Origin: CALAMD01 sp035301345
Lineage (GTDB): Bacteria; Bacillota; Bacilli; Bacillales; Amphibacillaceae
Reading direction: 5' to 3'
NCBI GenBank assembly: GCA_035301345.1
Contig: DATGUM010000017.1
Location: 1-36,848, forward strand
Length of the DNA: 36,848 nucleotides
Below, in pieces: positions 30,894 to 36,848 of the stretch. A program made the position numbers and the translations under genes. The notes below the pieces were generated by a model that made no database searches, was not told where the DNA came from, and was given only the letters and a program-made list of their open reading frames with translations. Each line of letters starts with the position of its first letter. Position 1 is the stretch's first letter.

Positions 30894-31376
30894 TTGAAAA
30901 ATAAAATGTTTATCATACTAGGAGCAATTATCGTTCTGTTCGGAGCATTGTACTTTGTCGTCGATTACAAAAATAAATCAGCGATTGAATCTTCAGGCAA
31001 TCCGTATGGAAAAGAGACGTTGCACCAAGAAACAATTGACCAATTAGATGACCCTTTATACCAAAATCAAATAACACCTGATCGTTTAACAGAGGAAATT
31101 AATGATGGGGAAAGTGTAACGGTTTACTTTTATAGTCCAACATGTGTACATTGCCAAAAAACGACACCTGTGTTAATTCCTGTTACTGAAGATTTAGATG
31201 TTGATTTGAAAAAATTAAACTTGCTTGAGTTTGAAGAAGAGTGGGGAACATTTGATATTGAAGGAACGCCAACACTTGTCCATTATCAAGACGGTGAAGA
31301 AGTTGCTAGAATTTCAGGCGAACAATCTGAGGAACAATTTGAATCATTCTTTAACGAACACGTTTTAACTGAATAA
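30894..31376 (+). CDS. Membrane-anchored thioredoxin-like protein
   Basis: A 160-residue extracytoplasmic thioredoxin-fold protein with an uncleaved N-terminal anchor (IILGAIIVLFGALYFVV). The active site is C84-V-H-C87 in SPTCVHCQK and the cis-proline is P126 in EGTPTLV. It probably exchanges disulfides with the adjacent DsbB-like protein, the pair acting like BdbC with BdbA/BdbD. CVHC differs from the CPSC of BdbD, so a BdbA-like or reductase-like redox potential is possible. The start is set at TTG 30894, 10 nt after AAAGGA; ATG 30906 is an alternative. Confidence 0.85.
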   Translation: MKNKMFIILGAIIVLFGALYFVVDYKNKSAIESSGNPYGKETLHQETIDQLDDPLYQNQITPDRLTEEINDGESVTVYFYSPTCVHCQKTTPVLIPVTEDLDVDLKKLNLLEFEEEWGTFDIEGTPTLVHYQDGEEVARISGEQSEEQFESFFNEHVLTE

Positions 31377-31383
31377 TTATTAA

Positions 31384-31416
31384 AGGTAGTCACGCTTTAT
31401 GTGACTACCTCTTTTT
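31384..31416. terminator. Terminator after the thioredoxin-like gene
   Basis: Perfect 10-bp stem AGGTAGTCAC (31384-31393) / GTGACTACCT (31401-31410), then CTTTTT. It lies 6 nt from the stop of the convergent hmoB. Confidence 0.9.
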
Positions 31417-31421
31417 ATGAA

Positions 31422-31931
31422 TTATAATAAATCCTTATCAATCATCGCACCTGACGTAATGAAAGTTTCATCCGTATAATAGCCAGGAGAACGAACAGAG
31501 TTATTCGTAACAAGTTGTTCATAAACATCTGTATCTTTCCATAATTCATATATTTTTTGATTCGGCCAATACGTGAGAATAATGTACGTATTTCCTTTTA
31601 ATGGTTTTAATAATCGTAAAGCATGTATGTCTGTGACTGTTTGTCTAATATTGCTTTTATTTCGCAAGTGATTTTCAAAAAGTGGCATACTTTCATCAGA
31701 AATAGGTATATGGTGCATAACGACATATCCTTCTTGTTTAAGCTCCCCGTCTGATATAACGACTTCATAAGACTGTCCAGAAGTGAAAATCTTTTTCTCG
31801 TTTTGCTCACTTTCATAATAGATCAGTGTGTTTGATCCACTATTCATAAAGAAAAAATCAATATGTTTGTTTTTTGTCGTAAATGATTTTAAAAATGAGA
31901 ATGTACCTGTTGTCATATGTCCTCGCATCAT
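31422..31931 (-). CDS. hmoB: Antibiotic-biosynthesis-monooxygenase-fold protein, HmoB/TRAP-like haem monooxygenase
   Basis: A 169-residue protein of the HmoB/YhgC family, which also includes staphylococcal TraP. The C-terminal half (about 100-160) is the dimeric ferredoxin-like ABM domain: LRLLKPLKGNTYIILTYWPN, then a helix with YELWKDTDVY. B. subtilis HmoB opens haem to release iron; the N-terminal half is less conserved. ATG at 31931 is preferred over GTG 31946, which is part of the GTGAGGAGAGG ribosome-binding site. It sits beside pbpF as in B. subtilis. Confidence 0.82.
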   Translation of the reverse strand: MMRGHMTTGTFSFLKSFTTKNKHIDFFFMNSGSNTLIYYESEQNEKKIFTSGQSYEVVISDGELKQEGYVVMHHIPISDESMPLFENHLRNKSNIRQTVTDIHALRLLKPLKGNTYIILTYWPNQKIYELWKDTDVYEQLVTNNSVRSPGYYTDETFITSGAMIDKDLL

Positions 31932-32046
31932 TAATCCTCTCCTCACATATAAGCTCTATACATATATCATACCCTTTTTATAAAGAAAGTAATTGTTTTT
32001 AAATAGAATGAATGAAAAATAACATTTAGGACGAACAGCTAAAATG

Positions 32047-32075
32047 TTCTAACTATCAAAAAAATATCGTATAAT
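32047..32075 (+). promoter_or_regulatory. Promoter of pbpF
   Basis: TATAAT at 32070-32075 about 30 bp before the ATG; the element 17 bp upstream (TTCTAA) is a poor -35. Confidence 0.45.
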
Positions 32076-32107
32076 AGAAAGACTATTGATGATTTAGAAG
32101 GTGTATT

Positions 32108-34267
32108 ATGGACGGAAGAATAAAGCGTAGACAATTACATAAAAGAAAAATATGGTTGTTTGTCATCGTAACTATATTTACATTAAGTGTTCTTTGTTAT
32201 TTATTTATCTTATTTGGCGGTAGATTGTTTATCCATACTGATAAGTTTACATTAGATGAAAAAACGTTAATTGTTAATGAAGAAGATGAGATTATTTGGG
32301 AACTTTTTGAAGAAAATCGGACAGTTGTACCATTAGATGATATACCGGAACATGTGCAACAAGCATTTGTCGCAATTGAAGATCGAAGGTTTTATGAACA
32401 TGGAGGGATTGACGGAAAGTCAGTTGCACGAGCAATTTACCGAGACATCGTTTCTCGAAATAAATCAGAAGGTGCGAGTACCATTACTCAGCAACTCGCT
32501 AAAAATTTATTTTTATATAATGAAAAAACGTGGACGAGAAAAGGGAAAGAGGCACTCATTGCAATATATTTAGAAAGAAATTTCACGAAAGATGAGATTC
32601 TTGAAATGTATTTAAACAAAATATATTTTGGCCACGGTGTGTACGGCGTTGAAGAGGCTGCGCAGTTTTATTTTAATCAGTCAATTGCTGATGTTTCACG
32701 AGCAGAAGGTGCCTTGCTTGCTGGTGTTATTAAAGCACCAACGTATTATTCACCTGTCAACGATTTTGATAAAGCGTTAAATCGCCGAAATACTGTCTTG
32801 TCATCTATGCATGATTTAGCGTTTATTTCTGAGGAAGAACTTAATGAGGCAGAACGAGAGGAGCTCGTTATTCCGCGTGAAAAAGAGCAGTTATCACAAA
32901 GTAACGCGGGTTATATTGATCTCGTTTTAAAAGAAGCTGCTGAAACGTATAATTTACCGATCAAAGATTTAAAAACGGGTGGTTATCGAATAGAAACAAC
33001 TTTACAAAAAAATGTCCAAAAAACAGCATTAGAACATTTTCAAAAAGATGAATATTTTTTAGGAAGTACAGATGATGTCGAAGGAAGTTTCGTCATGATG
33101 GATGAATCAACAGGTGCAGTCGTTGCGAGTATTGGTGGACGTAACTTTCAATTTGGAGACTTAAACCGTGCGACCATTAAAAGACAGCCGGGTTCAACGA
33201 TAAAGCCACTCGTCGTCTTCGGTCCAGCATTAATGACGGACAATTATAACTTATATTCGTTAATTAGGGATGAAGACTTAAGCTACGATGATTATGTCGT
33301 TTCAAACAGTGACAAGACGTATAGCGGGGCAACGACTTTATATGATTCGATTGTTCACTCGAAAAATGCATCGACGGTATGGTTATTTAATGAAATAGGG
33401 ATTGACTACGGAAAAGAATTTTTAGAGAAAATGGCTATTGATTTAACAGATGATGGGTTAGCAGTTGCTCTCGGTGGTTTAGAAGAAGGGATTAGTCCAT
33501 TAGAGATGGCCGGAGCTTATCGGACATTTTCACATAACGGTTTTTACGTAAAACCTTTTACGATTAATGAAATATATAATCGTTCAGGGGAGTTAATTGT
33601 GAGTCATAGACAAGAAGAAGTTAGTGTATATTCAGAACAGGTAGCCTGGGAAATGACGAAAGTTCTTCAGGCTGCTGTTCAACATGGTACAGGAAAATCA
33701 GGTGTTTACTCGAAAGATTTAGCTGGTAAGACAGGGACGACAGAGCATCCATTCGTTGAAGGTAAATATAAAGATGCGTGGTTTGTGGGCTATACACCTG
33801 AATATGTGACGTCTATGTGGATCGGTTATGATCGTTCAGACCGGGATCATTATTTATCAGCAGGTAGTGAACGGGCAACTGTACTAACGAAAGATATACT
33901 TACTTCATTAGATCAAGCAATGGATTTTAAGCCATCGTTTGAAAAGCCTGACGGTGTAGAAGACTTACCAGATCCAATCGTATTAACTGATATAACAGCG
34001 ATTGAAGGTAAGTACATTCTTGGTGGGACAGATATGATTAAAGGGAAAATTACGTGGGAAGTAACTGGGGATCCGCGAACAGAGTATCATATTTATCGTG
34101 TACACGAAGAGACGACTGATGAAAAAATTGGTGAAGTGACAGGCGAAAGCGAGTATACTTTAGATAGTGTTTCACTTTTTGATACGACTGAGTATTATGT
34201 CGTTCCATATAACCCACTGACAAAAATGTGGGGGAACTCATCAGAGAAAGTGAAACTGTCATTTTAA
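32108..34267 (+). CDS. pbpF: Class A penicillin-binding protein (PbpF/PBP2c type)
   Basis: A 719-residue bifunctional peptidoglycan synthase. One N-terminal transmembrane helix (about 15-37) is followed by the GT51 glycosyltransferase (E91 in AIEDRRFYEHGG, then EGASTITQQLAKN), and the penicillin-binding transpeptidase domain: S363-T-I-K366, S418-K-N420 and K541-T-G543. The last 90 residues form a fibronectin-III-like module. Length is close to that of B. subtilis PbpF. AGAAGGTG precedes the ATG. PbpF is dispensable in B. subtilis and acts in vegetative growth and spore wall formation. Confidence 0.93.
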   Translation: MDGRIKRRQLHKRKIWLFVIVTIFTLSVLCYLFILFGGRLFIHTDKFTLDEKTLIVNEEDEIIWELFEENRTVVPLDDIPEHVQQAFVAIEDRRFYEHGGIDGKSVARAIYRDIVSRNKSEGASTITQQLAKNLFLYNEKTWTRKGKEALIAIYLERNFTKDEILEMYLNKIYFGHGVYGVEEAAQFYFNQSIADVSRAEGALLAGVIKAPTYYSPVNDFDKALNRRNTVLSSMHDLAFISEEELNEAEREELVIPREKEQLSQSNAGYIDLVLKEAAETYNLPIKDLKTGGYRIETTLQKNVQKTALEHFQKDEYFLGSTDDVEGSFVMMDESTGAVVASIGGRNFQFGDLNRATIKRQPGSTIKPLVVFGPALMTDNYNLYSLIRDEDLSYDDYVVSNSDKTYSGATTLYDSIVHSKNASTVWLFNEIGIDYGKEFLEKMAIDLTDDGLAVALGGLEEGISPLEMAGAYRTFSHNGFYVKPFTINEIYNRSGELIVSHRQEEVSVYSEQVAWEMTKVLQAAVQHGTGKSGVYSKDLAGKTGTTEHPFVEGKYKDAWFVGYTPEYVTSMWIGYDRSDRDHYLSAGSERATVLTKDILTSLDQAMDFKPSFEKPDGVEDLPDPIVLTDITAIEGKYILGGTDMIKGKITWEVTGDPRTEYHIYRVHEETTDEKIGEVTGESEYTLDSVSLFDTTEYYVVPYNPLTKMWGNSSEKVKLSF

Positions 34268-34274
34268 ATGAACA

Positions 34275-34304
34275 GAAAAAGAGCAACGATAAATCGTTGC
34301 TCTT
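34275..34304 (-). terminator. Terminator of yhfH (and perhaps pbpF)
   Basis: Near-perfect stem AGAGCAACGA / TCGTTGCTCT; the T run is on the minus strand (complement of GAAAAA at 34275-34280). The plus-strand side has no T run. Confidence 0.8.
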
Positions 34305-34364
34305 AGTAAAATTGTTATAGTACAGTATAAACAGTAAATAAGTGCAATGTATGTTGTCTAATAA

Positions 34365-34493
34365 TTAGCGGGCTGGATGATCACAGTCATCACATAGATT
34401 ACCGTAACAATCAGCTTTTTCAGCCATTATCGTATGGCAGTTTTGACATCTTTTCTTCGGTAAACGTTTGAAAAAATCGAGTACATTAATCAT
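34365..34493 (-). CDS. yhfH: Small zinc-finger protein YhfH
   Basis: A 42-residue protein, too short for most gene finders. It starts MINVLDFFKRLPKKRCQNC and ends in CYGNLCDDCDHPAR. The two CxxC pairs (C16/C19 and C34/C37) and C29 in CYGN agree with the B. subtilis YhfH family as I recall it (FFRNLP.KKC..C....CYGN.C..C), a predicted zinc-binding peptide of unknown function. AAGGGTG lies 7 nt before the ATG. It is divergent from the yhfI-like gene, the order known from B. subtilis. Confidence 0.88.
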   Translation of the reverse strand: MINVLDFFKRLPKKRCQNCHTIMAEKADCYGNLCDDCDHPAR

Positions 34494-34517
34494 TTTTATC
34501 ACCCTTCATTTAGACTG

Positions 34518-34555
34518 TTGAGAATATTGTACTATAACAATAATATATTTGTCAA
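34518..34555. promoter_or_regulatory. Overlapping divergent promoters, yhfH and yhfI
   Basis: Minus strand: TTGACA (34555-34550), 18-bp spacer, TACAAT (34531-34526). Plus strand: TTGAGA (34518-34523), 17-bp spacer, TAATAT (34541-34546). The two occupy the same 38 bp and cannot be used at once. Confidence 0.6.
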
Positions 34556-34593
34556 CAGCTGTTTTATAACAACTTATAAAAGGAGGAAACAAT

Positions 34594-35340
34594 TTGCAAT
34601 TACGAGTGATAGGTTTTTGGGGCGGTTATCCAGCAGTTGGTGAGGCAACGTCATGTTACGTGCTTGAAAAGGATGGCTTTACGCTCGTAATCGATATGGG
34701 GAGCGGGGCTTTATCAACTTTACAAAAATATTATGATATCGAACAGATTGATGCTGTTATATTATCTCATTATCACCATGACCACATGGCTGATATAGGC
34801 GTGTTGCAATATGCAAAACTTGTGCACATGTACTTAGGAAAAGGTGATGATTTATTACCTATTTATGGACATGATGAGGATGATCGCTTTTATGATTTAA
34901 CACATGACCAAACGGTAGCTAAACAATACTTACCTGGAGAAACACTAATGGTTGGGCCGTTCATGATTGATTTTTTAAAAACAAAACATCCCGTTCCATG
35001 TTATGGTATGCGAATAAATGACGGTGAAAAAACGATCGTTTATACAGCAGATACTGCTTATGACGAGGAATGGATTAAATTTTCCGAAGGCGCTGATTTG
35101 CTTATAACAGATTGCAACTTTTATGCTGAGCAAGATGGTGAAGCAGCAGGACATATGACGAGTGAACAAGGTGGTTATATTGCTGCGCACGCCCAAGTGA
35201 ATCATTTACTGTTAAGTCACTTACCACAATACGGGAATAAAACGGATTTAATAGAAGAAGCAATGAGACATTACAATGGTCCGATAACACTTGCAAATGA
35301 AGGACTCATTTGGGATAGTAAAGAAGGATTTATTAAATGA
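34594..35340 (+). CDS. yhfI: Metallo-beta-lactamase-fold hydrolase YhfI
   Basis: A 248-residue MBL-fold hydrolase. The metal motif is H59-Y-H61-H-D63-H64, followed by further ligands in TADTAYDEEW and LLLSHLPQYG. The fold resembles RNase Z/phosphonate-type phosphodiesterases; YhfI has no proven substrate, so a cyclic nucleotide or RNA phosphodiester is only a guess. The start is TTG, preceded by AAAGGAGG. It lies 30 bp ahead of lplJ, in the same order as in B. subtilis, and is probably co-transcribed with it. Confidence 0.9.
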   Translation: MQLRVIGFWGGYPAVGEATSCYVLEKDGFTLVIDMGSGALSTLQKYYDIEQIDAVILSHYHHDHMADIGVLQYAKLVHMYLGKGDDLLPIYGHDEDDRFYDLTHDQTVAKQYLPGETLMVGPFMIDFLKTKHPVPCYGMRINDGEKTIVYTADTAYDEEWIKFSEGADLLITDCNFYAEQDGEAAGHMTSEQGGYIAAHAQVNHLLLSHLPQYGNKTDLIEEAMRHYNGPITLANEGLIWDSKEGFIK

Positions 35341-35370
35341 TATATTTGTTTATATGGAGGGAGTATTTAC

Positions 35371-36366
35371 ATGAAATTTATTGATAACAAAGGGATAACA
35401 AATCCGTATATTAATTTAGCAATTGAAGAATATTTATTAAATAACTTCGCTGAAGAAGAAACGTATTTACTATTTTATATTAATGAACCATCCATTATAA
35501 TTGGTCGAAACCAAAACACAATTGAAGAAATTAATACGAGTTATGTTGAGGATAACAACATTAAAGTTGTGAGACGTCTGTCAGGTGGCGGTGCAGTTTA
35601 TCATGATCTCGGTAATTTAAACTTTAGTTTTATTACGAAAGATGATGGCGATAGTTTTCATGACTTTGCAAAATTTACAGAACCTGTCGTACGAGCGCTT
35701 AATAATATTAATGTCCCAGCAGAACTCATCGGAAGAAATGATTTACTCGTAGAAGGTAGGAAATTTTCAGGGAACGCTCAGTTTTCAACGAAAGGTCGCA
35801 TGTTTAGTCATGGGACGATTATGTTTGACTCTGAAATTGAACACGTCGTATCCGCTTTAAACGTTAGTCAAGAAAAAATTGAGTCAAAAGGAATAAAATC
35901 GATTAGAAGTCGTGTGGCAAACATTGTCGAATTTTTAAAAGAAGACATGTCGATGGAACGATTTAAAGAATTATTATTATGTTCAATATTCTCAGTTGAC
36001 AGTTTTGAAGAAGTTCCACAATATGTGTTAACTGATGAAGATTGGGAAAACATTCATGCGATTTCTAAAGAGCGTTATCAAAAATGGGAGTGGAACTACG
36101 GCAAGTCACCTACATATAACTTTAAGCAGTCGCACAAGTTCCCATCTGGATTATTAGACGTTCGACTATATATTAAAAAAGGAATGATTGAAGAATGTAC
36201 GATCTTCGGTGACTTTTTTGGCCTTGGAGACATTAAAGAGCTTGAACAAAAATTAATCGGTATTCGTCATGAAAAAGCTGCTTTAGAAGAGGCTCTTTCA
36301 ACAGTTGACGTTACTAACTATTTAGGTAAGATTACGAAAGAAGAGTTTGTAAATTTAATTTATTAA
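35371..36366 (+). CDS. lplJ: Lipoate-protein ligase LplJ
   Basis: A 331-residue ligase that attaches free lipoate, through lipoyl-AMP, to lipoyl domains of the GcvH and 2-oxoacid dehydrogenase complexes. Motifs are RRLSGGGAVYHDLGN (about 68-82), NDLLVEGRKFSGNAQ with the essential K131, and the accessory C-terminal domain beginning near residue 250. GGAGGGAG precedes the ATG. It follows yhfI as in B. subtilis and is ended by a strong terminator. Confidence 0.95.
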   Translation: MKFIDNKGITNPYINLAIEEYLLNNFAEEETYLLFYINEPSIIIGRNQNTIEEINTSYVEDNNIKVVRRLSGGGAVYHDLGNLNFSFITKDDGDSFHDFAKFTEPVVRALNNINVPAELIGRNDLLVEGRKFSGNAQFSTKGRMFSHGTIMFDSEIEHVVSALNVSQEKIESKGIKSIRSRVANIVEFLKEDMSMERFKELLLCSIFSVDSFEEVPQYVLTDEDWENIHAISKERYQKWEWNYGKSPTYNFKQSHKFPSGLLDVRLYIKKGMIEECTIFGDFFGLGDIKELEQKLIGIRHEKAALEEALSTVDVTNYLGKITKEEFVNLIY

Positions 36367-36374
36367 TAAATTTT

Positions 36375-36407
36375 AAGCCTCATTAGCGAGCGATAATGAG
36401 GCTTTTT
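36375..36407 (+). terminator. Terminator after lplJ
   Basis: Perfect 11-bp stem AAGCCTCATTA (36375-36385) / TAATGAGGCTT (36394-36404), 8-nt loop, five Ts. Confidence 0.9.
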
Positions 36408-36441
36408 AACTAAATAAATTCCTCGAAAAGTAAAATTATCC

Positions 36442-36468
36442 TTGATTTTTAAATAAACATGGTATAAT
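36442..36468 (+). promoter_or_regulatory. Promoter of comK
   Basis: TG-G-TATAAT (36460-36468) is an extended -10. TTGATT (36442-36447) stands 15 bp upstream. No clean pair of AAAA-N5-TTTT ComK boxes was found. Confidence 0.5.
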
Positions 36469-36521
36469 TGACTCAAGCCTCTTTCTTTTTGTCTGACACA
36501 TTTTGAAAGGATGAAAAGAAA

Positions 36522-36848
36522 ATGTTACAAAATAACTTAACTTCAAATTATGAAATTACTCCACAAACTATTGCGGTTATCGCACAAGTTGATGAAAATG
36601 GCAAATCAACATCTCTCATTTTAGAAGAAGAAACTGAATATTCCATCGTCCAGGCTCCGAGTAAAGTGATTGATCAAGCGTGCAAATTTTTCGGATCAAG
36701 CTTAAGGGGCAGGCAAGATGGGACGCGTGAAATTAGTGGCCTTACGCACAAAGCCCCGATTTCTATTGACCCTCAAAGTGGCATGTATTTTTTTCCTACG
36801 ACTTCTCCAGTTAAATACAATTGTTCATGGATTGCCCACACACACGTT
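36522..36848 (+). CDS. comK: Competence transcription factor ComK (5' part, cut by the window edge)
   Basis: The first 109 residues are present and the frame stays open at the right edge; full ComK proteins have about 160-195 residues. The motifs CKFFGSSLRGRQDGTREISGL.HKAPISI and MYFFPT.SP...NCSWIAH belong to ComK, the activator of DNA-uptake genes that binds AT-boxes (AAAA-N5-TTTT). AAAGGA precedes the ATG at 10 nt. The reading frame looks intact so far. Confidence 0.92.
   Translation, partial: MLQNNLTSNYEITPQTIAVIAQVDENGKSTSLILEEETEYSIVQAPSKVIDQACKFFGSSLRGRQDGTREISGLTHKAPISIDPQSGMYFFPTTSPVKYNCSWIAHTHV

Noticed and set aside
36421..36521. ComK boxes (AAAA-N5-TTTT) in the comK upstream region
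   Set aside because: The area is A/T rich, but only degenerate matches such as AAAA-GTAAA-ATTA occur. Autoregulation is likely from knowledge of comK, not from this sequence.
1..36848. Mobile elements, CRISPR arrays, defence or toxin genes, tRNA/rRNA
   Set aside because: No transposase, integrase, restriction, toxin-antitoxin or phage proteins, no regularly spaced repeats and no tRNA-like cloverleaf were recognised. Gene density, direction changes and codon usage look like core chromosome throughout.

Overview
The window is AT-rich Firmicute chromosome, almost certainly from a member of the Bacillaceae. It holds 33 complete protein genes, one 42-residue zinc-finger gene (yhfH), and the first 109 codons of comK running off the right edge. 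There are no tRNAs, rRNAs, insertion sequences, prophage genes or CRISPR arrays. Many genes fall in the order I recall from the Bacillus subtilis yha/yhf region (yhaO-yhaN, yhaM, prsA, yhaH, trpP, hit, ecsA-ecsB, yhaA, hmoB, pbpF, and yhfH-yhfI-lplJ-comK). Exported proteins (PrsA, OpuAC) are extremely acidic and a betaine importer is present, which suggests a halophilic or haloalkaliphilic lineage. This is inference.

Layout. 1-3.5 kb: a MATE efflux pump (minus), a MurG-type glycosyltransferase and an aldo/keto reductase. 3.5-9.4 kb: beta-carbonic anhydrase (minus), a membrane-anchored trypsin-like protease, a YueD-type reductase, ilvE, a second methionine aminopeptidase overlapping azlC-azlD, and a small IDEAL-domain protein. 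9.4-12 kb, all minus: an MFS exporter with its MarR-type regulator, and a small flavin reductase whose promoter is covered by a near-perfect Fur box. 12-19.4 kb: fumC, a YheA protein, the SbcD/SbcC-like pair yhaO-yhaN, and the exoribonuclease yhaM (minus). 19.5-24 kb: prsA (minus), about 450 bp of non-coding DNA rich in dyads, then the glycine betaine transporter opuAA-AB-AC. 24-29 kb: yhaH, trpP and hit (minus), ecsA-ecsB (plus), and an M20 amidohydrolase (minus). 29-31.4 kb: a lysine riboswitch with its terminator, dapA, and a DsbB/thioredoxin-like pair. 31.4-36.8 kb: hmoB (minus), pbpF (plus), yhfH (minus), an MBL hydrolase, lplJ and comK.

The regulatory DNA is more interesting than the gene content. 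(1) Upstream of opuA there are two dyads with TTCG/CGAA half-sites, each enclosing a -10 element. The first promoter is followed by a three-way-junction RNA ending in a terminator-like stem, so it may make an RNA of about 110 nt. (2) The trpP leader has five NAG triplets at exact 2-nt spacing across the Shine-Dalgarno site, the pattern expected for TRAP control. (3) A clear lysine riboswitch precedes a stand-alone dapA, but its P1 helix differs from the usual one. (4) The Fur box lies over the promoter of an orphan ferredoxin-reductase-like gene. I see no wholly new multi-gene defence or biosynthetic system; most of the window is conserved core genome.
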